Shown one piece after another: positions 28,972-38,038 of a stretch of 64,000 bases of DNA. A model generated the notes under the pieces. The model did no database searches. It saw only the letters and a list, made by a program, of their open reading frames with translations, and had not been told where the DNA came from. Positions within the stretch are counted from its first letter, which is position 1. The number at the start of each line of letters is the position of its first letter. The stretch spans positions 5,225,001 to 5,289,000 of the forward strand of contig NZ_CP083761.1 in the NCBI RefSeq assembly GCF_023558375.1. The letters are read 5' to 3'. Made by a program: the position numbers and the translations under genes. This stretch comes from Chroococcidiopsis sp. CCMEE 29. Its GTDB lineage: Bacteria; Cyanobacteriota; Cyanobacteriia; Cyanobacteriales; Chroococcidiopsidaceae.

Positions 28972-29563
28972 CCTAACTCATCACTAGCGAGAATATGAAG
29001 CGATTTGCTTTGAGTCGTGCAATAGATAGTTTTTAGTGTCTTTGCAGATTATGAAGCAAAACCTTCAGAGGTTGAAGACAAATTGCCTCCAGGCGCGCCT
29101 TCCGAGTAACCTTCCATCACAAAATAACAAAAACACTACCGCTACCTCCAATCTCTATCAAACCGCAATTTCACTGATAAATTTGAATGAGTTGATGACT
29201 ACTTCACAAATGTTTGAGTGAATATGCGGTGGTAAAATAGCAGGCTTTATGATAACTGCTGTAGCCACCAAAAGATGTAATCTATAGCACATTGGTTGAG
29301 ACTAGAACGTATAAGGCAGAATCCATTGTGGGTGTAAAGTATTTTAATTGGCATTTTCTAAAGTATTGTTTAGAATTGTAAAAAAATTGCGATCAGGCTG
29401 GACAAAGATTACACCTGTCACAGCTAATATCCAGCTAAGTAGAAAAGCCCTCTAGAGGTAAAAGTGCTTTTTTGGAGATACCAGTAGCCTACCAATGCAG
29501 CAAGAAGTAAAATTTTTGTGTCTTTATTGTTAAACAAACAGCAGTCTCTTTTTCCCAAATATC
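28972..29563. other. Intergenic region between divergent ftsQ and aroC
   Basis: This 592-bp region serves two divergent genes. A 61-codon frame at 29036-29221 has low-complexity content and no family likeness, so it is not called. A terminator-like hairpin at 29443-29473 suggests a short transcript ends before aroC. Confidence 0.4.
29443..29473 (+). terminator. Terminator-like hairpin upstream of aroC
   Basis: AAAAGC pairs with GCTTTT around an inner CCTCTAGAGG palindrome, and a T6 run follows. No annotated plus-strand gene ends here, so it could close a small RNA or act as an attenuator for aroC, whose ATG is about 90 bp further on. Confidence 0.4.
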
Positions 29564-30661
29564 ATGGGTAACACGTTTGGGCATTTGTTTCGAGTCACGA
29601 CTTTTGGTGAATCTCACGGTGGCGGCGTTGGAGTAGTGATTGATGGTTGCCCACCGCGACTAGAAATTTCTACAGCGGAGATCCAGCTAGAACTAGACCG
29701 CAGGCGACCAGGGCAAAGTAAAATCACGACACCGAGGAAAGAAGCTGATAGCTGTGAAATTCTTTCGGGGGTGTTTGAGGGTAAAACCCTGGGCACACCG
29801 ATCGCGATTCTAGTAAGAAACAAAGACACGCGACCGCAAGACTATGACGAGATGGCACAGAAGTATCGCCCCTCCCATGCGGATGTTACCTACGATTCAA
29901 AGTATGGTATTCGTAACTGGCAGGGTGGGGGACGTTCATCAGCACGAGAGACAATTGGACGAGTGGCAGCAGGAGCGATCGCGAAAAAAATTCTACGTCA
30001 GATCGCTGGTGTGGAAATTATTGGTTACGTCAAACGGATCAAAGATTTAGAAGGCGTCGTCGATCCCAATACCGTTACCCTAGAGCAAGTAGAGAGTAAC
30101 ATTGTCCGCTGTCCCGATGCTGAATGTGCGGAACAGATGATTGAACAAATTGAGCAAATAGGACGGCAAGGAGATTCCATTGGCGGTGTAGTGGAATGCG
30201 TGGCTCGGAATGTACCAAAAGGCTTAGGTTCACCAGTATTTGACAAGTTGGAAGCAGATATTGCCAAGGGTGTAATGTCTCTCCCCGCCAGCAAAGGCTT
30301 TGAAATTGGCTCAGGTTTTGCTGGAACGTTATTAACTGGAAGTGAGCATAATGATGAGTTCTACACTGACGAAACAGGTGAAATCCGTACCGTAACTAAC
30401 CGCTCTGGCGGCGTTCAGGGTGGTATCTCCAACGGGGAAAATATTATTCTGCGGGTAGCGTTTAAACCAACGGCAACAATTCGCAAAGAGCAACGCACAG
30501 TCAACCGCGAGGGCGAAGAAACTCTATTAGCAGCGAAAGGACGGCACGACCCCTGCGTTTTGCCTAGAGCAGTGCCAATGGTGGAAGCAATGGTCGCTCT
30601 AGTACTTTGCGATCATCTGCTGCGACATCATGGGCAGTGTGAAGTTTTGAGCTTAGGCTAG
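29564..30661 (+). CDS. aroC: Chorismate synthase
   Basis: AroC converts EPSP to chorismate using reduced FMN, the last shikimate step. The 365-residue protein starts [20 protein letters not shown], the family signature with an active-site His. [20 protein letters not shown] and [20 protein letters not shown] are further signatures, and [20 protein letters not shown] closes the active site. Start and length are standard. It stands alone. Confidence 0.96.
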   Translation: MGNTFGHLFRVTTFGESHGGGVGVVIDGCPPRLEISTAEIQLELDRRRPGQSKITTPRKEADSCEILSGVFEGKTLGTPIAILVRNKDTRPQDYDEMAQKYRPSHADVTYDSKYGIRNWQGGGRSSARETIGRVAAGAIAKKILRQIAGVEIIGYVKRIKDLEGVVDPNTVTLEQVESNIVRCPDAECAEQMIEQIEQIGRQGDSIGGVVECVARNVPKGLGSPVFDKLEADIAKGVMSLPASKGFEIGSGFAGTLLTGSEHNDEFYTDETGEIRTVTNRSGGVQGGISNGENIILRVAFKPTATIRKEQRTVNREGEETLLAAKGRHDPCVLPRAVPMVEAMVALVLCDHLLRHHGQCEVLSLG

Positions 30662-30935
30662 TAATACTGGATTGTTAATTTGCAAAAGCAACAAATTAAA
30701 GTTTATTGCTGGGAAAAAGTAGCTTTAAAATCTGGAGATAAAAATCAGCTAAGGATGTTTCCTTTGGAATGTTGATTATATTTATAACAGTGTTTTTCTG
30801 TGGTTAGTATCCGGATTTTATCTCAAGGCTTTACCAGTTATTCTTGCTTAATGGATTGACTTTGGCTTTTAACCTCATAATTGTAGGGCTTAAAATTAGA
30901 TATAGATAAGACAATAGCCTGCAATAAAAAAGCCT

Positions 30936-32612
30936 GTGACTAAATCTGCCTTTGCTGCTGAACGCCTGTTATTTACCCCAGCTGCACCTGACACTGACGC
31001 TATCCCCACTATCTTTGCCTTCCCCAATGAGTACAGTGTTGGCATTACTAGTTTGGGCTATCAGGTGGTGTGGGCAACTTTGGCAATGCGTTCTGATGTT
31101 CAAGTTAGCCGCCTATTCACTGATACACATGAACAACTGCCGCGATCGCCTGAATTAGTCGGCTTTTCCTGCTCGTGGGAACTGGATTATGTCAATATTC
31201 TGAACTTACTGGAATTTCTAGAGATTCCGATTCACTCAGCTGCTCGTTCTGCAGCTGATCCCTTAGTATTTGGCGGTGGTCCCGTGCTGACTGCCAACCC
31301 AGAACCCTTCGCAGATTTCTTTGACATCATCTTGCTGGGGGATGGCGAAAATCTGCTGGGAAACTTTATTGAAGCATACAAACAAGTCCGCAATGCTGAC
31401 CGAAAAACGCAGTTGCGCCAACTGGCACAAGTACCAGGAGTGTATGTTCCCAGTCTGTACGAAGTAACTTATCACAGTCCAGATGGCTGCATCCAGTCAA
31501 TTCAACCAGTGGCAGCTGAGATCCCCAACTGGGTAGAAAAACAAACTTACCGGGGCAATACTCTGTCTGCTTCAACGGTGGTAACTGAGAAAGCAGCTTG
31601 GGAAAACATTTACATGGTGGAAGTGGTACGCAGTTGCCCAGAGATGTGTCGCTTCTGCCTTGCAAGTTACCTGACGCTGCCTTTTCGGACGGCGAGTGTT
31701 GAAGGCTCGTTAATTCCGGCAATTGAGCGCGGATTAGCCGTGACGGATCGAATCGGCTTACTGGGGGCATCTGTAACACAGCATCCAGAGTTTGAAACTT
31801 TGCTGGATTACCTGAGTCAACCTCAGTATGATCGCGTACGGCTGAGTATTGCCTCAGTCCGGACAAACACAGTCACGCTAGAGCTGGCTCAAGCTTTGGC
31901 AAAGCGAGACACGCGATCGCTTACTATTGCCGTGGAAAGTGGCTCTGAACGGTTACGGCAGATTATCAACAAAAAACTGAATAACGATGAAATTATCCAG
32001 GCAGCGGTAAATGCCAAGGCGGGTGGATTAAGTGGTTTGAAACTCTACGGGATGGCGGGTGTTCCTGGCGAGGAACCAGCGGATTTGGAGCAAACTGTAG
32101 AAATGATGCGATCGCTCAAAAGAGCTGCTCCGGGGTTACGCTTGACTTTTGGATGCAGTACATTTGTCCCCAAGGCGCACACGCCGTTTCAGTGGTTTGG
32201 AGTGAATCGGGAAGCAGAAAAGCGATTGCAGCTATTGCAGAAGCAGTTAAAGCCGCAAGGCATTGATTTCCGGCCTGAAAGTTATAACTGGTCAGTGATT
32301 CAGGCTTTATTATCGAGAGGCGATCGCCGTCTGTCCCAGTTGTTAGAACTAACGCGGCACTATGGCGACTCCCTAGGCAGTTACCGCCGTGCTTTCAAAC
32401 AGCTAAGGGAACAACTTCCTGACTTAGACTTCTACGTCCACATCAACTGGTCAAAATCACAAGTCTTACCCTGGAGCCATCTGCAAGGTCCACTCTCTCA
32501 AGCTACATTATTGAAACATTTAGCAGCAGCTGAGGCTCTATTCAACCACAAACAAGCTAAGTTTGAGCCTCATGACCCGCCACTCAAGCCGAGACAAACA
32601 GCAGCATTTTAG
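30936..32612 (+). CDS. B12-binding domain radical SAM protein
   Basis: This 558-residue protein resembles the TIGR03960-type radical SAM family. An N-terminal cobalamin-binding-like domain (residues 25-170) contains NEYSVGITSLGYQ, LVGFSCSWELDYVNIL and VFGGGPVLTANPEPFADFFD. The radical SAM core carries the cluster motif VRSCPEMCRFCLASYLTLPF (Cx3Cx2C) near residue 235. SLTIAVESGSERLRQIINKK and LTFGCSTFVPKAHTPFQWFG follow. It may act on RNA or a cofactor, but the substrate is unknown. The GTG at 30936 gives the full N-terminal domain. It abuts the next minus-strand gene stop-to-stop with no gap. Confidence 0.85.
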   Translation: MTKSAFAAERLLFTPAAPDTDAIPTIFAFPNEYSVGITSLGYQVVWATLAMRSDVQVSRLFTDTHEQLPRSPELVGFSCSWELDYVNILNLLEFLEIPIHSAARSAADPLVFGGGPVLTANPEPFADFFDIILLGDGENLLGNFIEAYKQVRNADRKTQLRQLAQVPGVYVPSLYEVTYHSPDGCIQSIQPVAAEIPNWVEKQTYRGNTLSASTVVTEKAAWENIYMVEVVRSCPEMCRFCLASYLTLPFRTASVEGSLIPAIERGLAVTDRIGLLGASVTQHPEFETLLDYLSQPQYDRVRLSIASVRTNTVTLELAQALAKRDTRSLTIAVESGSERLRQIINKKLNNDEIIQAAVNAKAGGLSGLKLYGMAGVPGEEPADLEQTVEMMRSLKRAAPGLRLTFGCSTFVPKAHTPFQWFGVNREAEKRLQLLQKQLKPQGIDFRPESYNWSVIQALLSRGDRRLSQLLELTRHYGDSLGSYRRAFKQLREQLPDLDFYVHINWSKSQVLPWSHLQGPLSQATLLKHLAAAEALFNHKQAKFEPHDPPLKPRQTAAF

Positions 32613-34046
32613 TCAAGGTCGCTTTTGACCCCACTCGATCAATTGCGTCAGTAAAGGTAGAGGTATTCCAGCTCTTTGGGCAGCTTCTTGTCTAGTTTTC
32701 CCTCGCCGCAACAGCGAGATGGCATCCTGAGATTTTCTCCACGTTGAGGTATTGGGTTTAATTTGACCTTCATGCTTTGCCACCACTAAGCCAAATGCCA
32801 CGGCATTTGCATCGTTAATTGCTTGTTGTGGATACTTGGCTGGTTCAGTTGAAGACGAGCTAGCAGCAATCGAGGTGCTTTCCACCGACTTGACTCTAGT
32901 AGGTCGATTTTCACCCCACTCGATCAATTGCGTTAGTAAAGGCAGAGGAATTCCAGCTCTTTGGGCAGCTTCTTGTCTAGTTTTTCCTCGACGCAACAGC
33001 GAGATGGCATCCTGAGATTTTCTCCACGTTGAGGTGTATGGTTTTATTTGACCTTCATGCTTTGCCACTACTAAACCAAATGCTACGGCATTTGCATCAT
33101 TAATTGCCCGTTGTGGATACTTGGCTGGTTCAGTTGAGGATGAGTTAGCAGCTATTGAAGTATGTTTCTTCAAAGTAGCTGTAGCAGGTAAATTAGACGG
33201 TGTGGTTGTGCTAGTGGGAGGAGTTAAAGCTCTGCTAGGTGGTGTTGCAGTATCGGGAGTCGTAACAACTGTGTCCGGGCTGGTTGTGCTAGTGGGAGGA
33301 GTTAAAGACCTGCTAGGTGGTGTTGCAGTATCGGGAGTTGTAGCAACTGTGTCCGGGCTGGTTGTGCTAGGAGGAGTTAAAGCTCTGCTAGGTAACGTTG
33401 CCGTGTCAGGAGTTGTAGCAACTGTGTCCGGGCTGGTTGTGCTAGGAGGAGTTAAAGCTCTGCTAGGTAGCGTTGCCGTGTCAGGAGTCGTAGCAACTGT
33501 ATCAGGAACTGTGAAGCGATTAGGTATGTTTGTAGTGCTAGGAGCAATTGAAGACTCACGATCCAAGGCTGTTGTGTGTGGAATCGTTGAAGATACCTTA
33601 GGAACTTGGAAGCGATTGAGCTGGGAGTCGATATCGGGAGCAGCTAAAGCTCTGCCAGGTGCGGTCGTTTTTGGGATAGTTGTAAGTCTGCGATCAACTG
33701 TGGTGCTGTCGAGCGGAGGCATACTGCCGAGAGTTTTTAACATCTCGTCAGATAGAGATGTGGCTGGAACATTTGAAGAACCTTGAGGAACTGTGGCGCT
33801 ACTGGGCGTAGATGTAGTGCCAGGAGTAGTTGTAGTACTTCCTGAACCTGAAGAGCTTTGAGAATTACCACTAGGTTGAGAGGGAGCTGTGTTGAGACTA
33901 GTGGCTTTTGGGTTCTGCTGCGAACATGCTGCAATGCTAATCAAGGCAGCACTGACACTGATGATGCCAGCTAGACTAGTTAACTTTTGTAGCAAGCTGA
34001 TGCACTTGAGTGGCTTGATGAAATTGTTCTTGTGTTTTGAATTCAT
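32613..34046 (-). CDS. Repeat-containing lipoprotein with duplicated C-terminal domain
   Basis: This is a predicted lipoprotein of 477 residues. A hydrophobic signal ends with the lipobox IAAC (Cys41), followed by a Ser/Gln/Thr-rich linker. A Pro/Thr/Ser-rich region (about 150-310) holds four near-identical 25-26-residue repeats around TPDTATLPSRALTPPS. Two copies of a 60-odd-residue domain occur at about 312-378 and 407-473. Each begins NDANAVAFGLVVAKHEGQIK and contains GKTRQEAAQRAGIPLPLLTQ, which looks like a helix-turn-helix. The copies are offset by 285 bp and nearly identical in DNA. I do not recognise a family name; a wall-anchored or adhesive role is only a guess. Confidence 0.7.
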   Translation of the reverse strand: MNSKHKNNFIKPLKCISLLQKLTSLAGIISVSAALISIAACSQQNPKATSLNTAPSQPSGNSQSSSGSGSTTTTPGTTSTPSSATVPQGSSNVPATSLSDEMLKTLGSMPPLDSTTVDRRLTTIPKTTAPGRALAAPDIDSQLNRFQVPKVSSTIPHTTALDRESSIAPSTTNIPNRFTVPDTVATTPDTATLPSRALTPPSTTSPDTVATTPDTATLPSRALTPPSTTSPDTVATTPDTATPPSRSLTPPTSTTSPDTVVTTPDTATPPSRALTPPTSTTTPSNLPATATLKKHTSIAANSSSTEPAKYPQRAINDANAVAFGLVVAKHEGQIKPYTSTWRKSQDAISLLRRGKTRQEAAQRAGIPLPLLTQLIEWGENRPTRVKSVESTSIAASSSSTEPAKYPQQAINDANAVAFGLVVAKHEGQIKPNTSTWRKSQDAISLLRRGKTRQEAAQRAGIPLPLLTQLIEWGQKRP

Positions 34047-34245
34047 CTTTACTGTTCTGCCATTACTGCTACTTCACCTCTAAAATGGCTACTATTTCTA
34101 TCCAGCCTATATTCCGACGATAGCCATCAAAGCTGAAGAATTTTCTTTGTCTAACGGAGAAACCAGCCGACTAAAACTTTACCCATTGTGAAGTAGAGAG
34201 ATACAAGATATCAACCAGTTGTACTTCACAGGATTCAATTCTTAA

Positions 34246-34273
34246 TAAAAAACACCGCTCAACAGAGCGATGC
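34246..34273 (-). terminator. Probable cp12 terminator
   Basis: On the minus strand, ATCGCTC-TGTT-GAGCGGT forms a 7-bp stem followed by GTTTTTTATT. It lies about 140 bp past the cp12 stop with no gene between them. Confidence 0.55.
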
Positions 34274-34414
34274 TTTTACAGTGTAAAAATTTAGTTTGTC
34301 TAAGTACTACTTGAGCCCAACTCAGTACTATCCACTACAGTTGTAAAGCTTTGATAAATTGGTAGCGATCGCTACTTTTTCTCAGATATTGAGCTGCCTA
34401 TAGCACCATTTCAG

Positions 34415-34663
34415 TTAGACGTCGTATATTAGACATCCACTTGCTTCTGGATGCCGATCGCAGTACCAGTCTAAAGAAGTTTTGGACTTTAAAATCCTCT
34501 GCTGATGGGAACTTTCTGCTTGTAGCTCTTCAACAATATCCCAGGCTACTGCACAATCACTAGAGGAGTTACCTTTGATTTCACAAGCAACACGACCTTG
34601 TTCAATGGCTTCTTGAATGGCTTGCTCTAAAGTTTTGGTAGCTTCTACAGTTTTAGTCATCAA
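34415..34663 (-). CDS. cp12: CP12 family protein
   Basis: CP12 is a small, intrinsically disordered regulator that binds GAPDH and phosphoribulokinase in the dark and shuts down the Calvin cycle. The 82-residue protein keeps both redox cysteine pairs (ACEIKGNSSSDC and YCDRHPEASGC), the core motif AWDIVEELQAESSHQ, and the acidic C-terminal end CLIYDV that inserts into GAPDH. The second residue is also Met, so the start may be 34663 or 34660. It stands alone between a lipoprotein gene and a P450. Confidence 0.92.
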   Translation of the reverse strand: MMTKTVEATKTLEQAIQEAIEQGRVACEIKGNSSSDCAVAWDIVEELQAESSHQQRILKSKTSLDWYCDRHPEASGCLIYDV

Positions 34664-34855
34664 ATCCTGGTTTCAGCTGGCAACGCTGATTTAAAGGTTT
34701 ACAAAAAGTGATTAGTGATTAGCGATCAGTAAAAACGTAGGTTTAATGTCAATTTCTTTTAAGGAATAACTCGCACTTTGGCTATGTAAAATCGAAATGA
34801 GAAGAACAAAACCCCAAATCCCTCACCTTTACCATTTTCTGTAACATGACCAAGT

Positions 34856-36226
34856 TCAGCACTGGTTACTGAATATAGCTTTTTGTCGTTTTCCAGTCAT
34901 TACCATCCGCACCCCGCCAGCAGGAGCAAGAGTAAACCCACGACGTTGCAGTTTAACAGGCTTATCCGCCGCTAAAGCAAGTTGACACTTGGATAAAATT
35001 GTTGCCAGAACTAGTTTCATTTCTAACTGAGCTAAGGCATATCCCAAACACCGCCGACTCCCACCACCAAAAGGAAAGTATTCAGACGCGGAATACTGTC
35101 GCTCCAAAAAACGTTCTGGCTTAAACTGTTGCGCACTAGGATACAAGTCTTCCCGATAATGCACGAGATAAATACTTGGCATCAAGGTTGTCTCAGCATC
35201 AAAAAAGTGTCCTGCAATCTTGATAGGCGACTTGGTGATCCGGGGAAAAAGCACTGGAATAACTGGATACATCCGCAGCGTTTCTTGGCAAACTGCTGTT
35301 AAGTAGGGAAGTTGAGCAATTTTCATCGGGGGTGAATTCTCCCCTAAGCTGTCTAATTCCTGTAACAATTTCTCACGAACATCTAGCTGTTGATGAATCT
35401 GATAGAAAGCCCAAGCGAGTGTCGTTGCAGTTGTTTCATGCCCAGCAAATAAAATCGTTAGCAGTTCATCTCTCACTTCCTCATCGCTCATCGCTTGCCC
35501 ATTTTCATCCCGCACCGCCATCATCAGGCTCAGGACATCGGTACGTCCTTCGTCTCCCTTGTTTCTTCTCTCCTCAATTTCGGCTTGCAGTAGGTCATGA
35601 ACGTGGCGTTGTCGCCGTTTCATTCGGCTCCAAGGAGTCCACGCCCCCCAATCTTGTTGTAAGAACCGCAAGAACAGCATACTAGACCGGAGGGGAGAAT
35701 CGGTCATATCGAGCCAATCTGTGAGTAGGGACTTTAGTTGTTGATAGCGTTCCCCTGCGCTCAAGCCAAAGACAATTTGCAAAATTACCTCCAGGCTAAC
35801 CTGCTGCATGGCAGTCCGGGCTATAAAAGGTTGATTGACTTGCCACTGGCTAACGACTTGTTCAGTAATTAGGCAGATTTGTTGGGCGTAAGTCTGTAGC
35901 CTTTCCCCATGAAAGGGAGGCATTAATAATTTTCGTTCTCGCCGATGACGAGCGCCGTCTAGTAGCATTAGAGAATTTCGCCCAACTAGTGGTTCTGCGA
36001 GTGCATTTGCGCGACCTATATCAAACTGGGAATCTTGGCTGAAGATCGCCCCAATTACTTGGGGATTGCCAATGACTACAGGAGAGCCAAGCCCACTCAA
36101 ATGCATGGTAAAAATATCTCCATACTTTTGGCTGTATTTGTCTTGGTATCCTATTGGATCGGCAATCCAGTTTATGAGTTGCCACCAAGGCGGACTGGTA
36201 ATGGGATTTGGTAATTGACTCAACAT
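34856..36226 (-). CDS. Cytochrome P450
   Basis: This 456-residue heme monooxygenase resembles the cyanobacterial CYP110 group. The I-helix oxygen motif is [14 protein letters not shown], and the K-helix ExxR is in [17 protein letters not shown]. The heme loop is [20 protein letters not shown] with the axial Cys. PERF precedes the loop, as usual. CYP110 enzymes often act on fatty acids or terpenes, but no neighbouring terpene synthase is present, so the substrate is unknown. An IS630 relic lies just upstream of its start. Confidence 0.92.
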   Translation of the reverse strand: MLSQLPNPITSPPWWQLINWIADPIGYQDKYSQKYGDIFTMHLSGLGSPVVIGNPQVIGAIFSQDSQFDIGRANALAEPLVGRNSLMLLDGARHRRERKLLMPPFHGERLQTYAQQICLITEQVVSQWQVNQPFIARTAMQQVSLEVILQIVFGLSAGERYQQLKSLLTDWLDMTDSPLRSSMLFLRFLQQDWGAWTPWSRMKRRQRHVHDLLQAEIEERRNKGDEGRTDVLSLMMAVRDENGQAMSDEEVRDELLTILFAGHETTATTLAWAFYQIHQQLDVREKLLQELDSLGENSPPMKIAQLPYLTAVCQETLRMYPVIPVLFPRITKSPIKIAGHFFDAETTLMPSIYLVHYREDLYPSAQQFKPERFLERQYSASEYFPFGGGSRRCLGYALAQLEMKLVLATILSKCQLALAADKPVKLQRRGFTLAPAGGVRMVMTGKRQKAIFSNQC

Positions 36227-36284
36227 GACATTCCTTCACTGAACTATCCCCATGACTTAACTCTACATTAGGGAAATTAGTGCT

Positions 36285-37136
36285 GATACCAATGTGAAAT
36301 GAAAGAGAGAAGAATAGAGGGAGGAGCATCAGGGAGCTACCTTCAATGGCAAAACGACTCAAACTGGAAATCACTGAGACAGGGGAATATCTGGAAAAGA
36401 GCCTCAAGCAGGCCAAAAGTGGCGCTCAAAAGGAACGTCTGCTTGTGCTATGGTGGCTTAAAACTGGACAAGTGAGTGAGCATCAAGAACTCAGCCGTCG
36501 ATTGGGGCGTGCTCCTGCCACCATCACCCGGTGGTTGCCCTGATGGAGTTAGAAGCGATTTTAGAGCTCAAACAGTTGCGCTACATCGCTCAGGATGAAA
36601 CCCGCATTGAGCGTAAAACCGAAACCAAACCAGTGATTACCAGTCGCGGGGTGAAGCCAAAAGTGAAGGTGCAATGGCCACCAGAGGCATTTTGGTTGTA
36701 TGGTGTTGTCGAACCCCTCACGGGCTGGCAGTGGACTCAGGAGTATCGTCAACTCAATCACACCAACTTTCAGGCGTTTCTCAATCAGTTGTCGCTACAG
36801 TTGGGCTCTACCGTAGCAGTGATGCAGATGGACAGGGCACCGGCTCCGAAGGGCACAAGCAATCGAATGGTCTGAGAATATTATTCCCATTTTCCAACCA
36901 CCCCATAGTCCACAACTCAATCCGATTGAGCGGTTATGGCAGTTTTTGAAGCAGTTATGGAAGGGCGAGAATTTTGCTTCCTTGGATGCACTACGGCAGC
37001 GGGTTAATCAAGAACTGCAGCAACTCACAACCAAACAAGTGCAATCGTTAACGTCATTTAATTTCATTTTCGATGCACTGCTGCAAGCGGCATTCTAGCC
37101 AGACTATTCTGCTCACCCTCATTTCCTTTTGGTACT
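36285..37136 (+). mobile_element. IS630-family element, internally deleted
   Basis: Imperfect terminal inverted repeats (GATACCAATGTGAAATGA at the left, complement of TCATTTCCTTTTGGTACT-like bases at the right) are flanked by TA, as IS630/Tc1-type elements are. The transposase gene inside is broken. It runs as MAKRLKLEITETGEYLEKSL to RWLP (36346-36543), then a segment with the first catalytic Asp in AQDETRIERKTETK (36531-36875). After a frameshift comes HSPQLNPIERLWQFLKQLW with the catalytic Glu, ending at 37098. About 60-80 residues of the linker between HTH and catalytic core are missing. Confidence 0.75.
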
Positions 37137-37141
37137 ACCCA

Positions 37142-38038
37142 TCACTGTTTGAAGGCGAGCGATAACAAGCGTGGATTTCGATGGGCATCTGGCACTTTTG
37201 TAAAAACTCTGGCGCGTCGAGCGACAGGTGTGAAAAGCGACCTTTGAGCATTGGTGAATAGGTTTTCTGTCTGTCCTAGCAGTAGAAATCCGTTATTCCT
37301 CAAACTGAAATGAAAGCGAACCAGTGCCCGAATTTGAGCCAATTCCGTAAAGTAGATGAACGTATTGCGACAAACGAGCAAGTCAATTCGTGGAAAAGGT
37401 GGTGCTTGAATGAGATCGTGGCACTGAAAAATCATTGAGCGGCGTAAATCGGTTCGCCAGAGGTAACCATCGGTTGTACGCTCAAAATACTGCTCTCGCA
37501 GAGCCGCAGGAATTGCCTCAACTGCATGAGCTGAATAGTAGCCGTTACGGGCTTGGATCACGGCATCAGGATCGACATCCGTTCCATAAAGCTGCACCCG
37601 TTGCTGAAATTGTTCTATTCCCAGTGCTTCTGCCAGTAGCATTGCCAGCGAATAGGTTTCTTCTCCCGAAGCACACCCTGCACTCCAAACCCGAATTGAT
37701 TCATCTGTCTGCTTGCTGCTAATGATTTTAGGAATAATCTCGGTCGCTAGATAAGTCCAAGCGTTGCGATCGCGGAAAAAATCAGTGAAGTTAATCAGAA
37801 CATCGTTGAGGAGAGCAAGATGTTCTTCAGCGTGGCATTGCAAATACTGTAAGTAGCGCTGATAACTATCAATGTTGATGCATTGCATCCGGTGCTCAAA
37901 CTGCCGCATCAAAGTTGAGCGTTTATAGCCCGTCAAGTCACACCCTCGGTTTTGCTTGAGGTAGTCTAACAACGCTTCAAATTCTGGACTGGTTTCAGGT
38001 AGATTCACTGGACATTGGGAGGTTAGGGATTCGGTCAT
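37142..38038 (-). CDS. CheR-type protein methyltransferase
   Basis: This 298-residue SAM-dependent methyltransferase has the CheR layout. An N-terminal helical domain includes GYKRSTLMRQFEHRMQ and NVLINFTDFFRDRNAW-like motifs. The SAM site is VWSAGCASGEETYSLAMLLA, and FQCHDLIQAPPFPRIDLLVC and FIYFTELAQ follow. CheR methylates glutamates of chemoreceptors, but no receptor lies in the window. Its ATG overlaps the upstream kinase stop by 4 bp (ATGA), so it is translationally coupled to that kinase and likely acts in the same pathway. No CheB partner is visible. Confidence 0.88.
   Translation of the reverse strand: MTESLTSQCPVNLPETSPEFEALLDYLKQNRGCDLTGYKRSTLMRQFEHRMQCINIDSYQRYLQYLQCHAEEHLALLNDVLINFTDFFRDRNAWTYLATEIIPKIISSKQTDESIRVWSAGCASGEETYSLAMLLAEALGIEQFQQRVQLYGTDVDPDAVIQARNGYYSAHAVEAIPAALREQYFERTTDGYLWRTDLRRSMIFQCHDLIQAPPFPRIDLLVCRNTFIYFTELAQIRALVRFHFSLRNNGFLLLGQTENLFTNAQRSLFTPVARRARVFTKVPDAHRNPRLLSLAFKQ

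Noticed and set aside
29036-29221. A 61-codon frame between ftsQ and aroC
   Set aside because: Asn/Thr/Ser-rich sequence without any family likeness or ribosome site; more likely chance.
33121-33786. A 221-codon open frame on the plus strand inside the lipoprotein gene
   Set aside because: It is a low-complexity Val/Gly/Leu shadow of the Pro/Thr repeats on the coding strand and shows no independent gene features.
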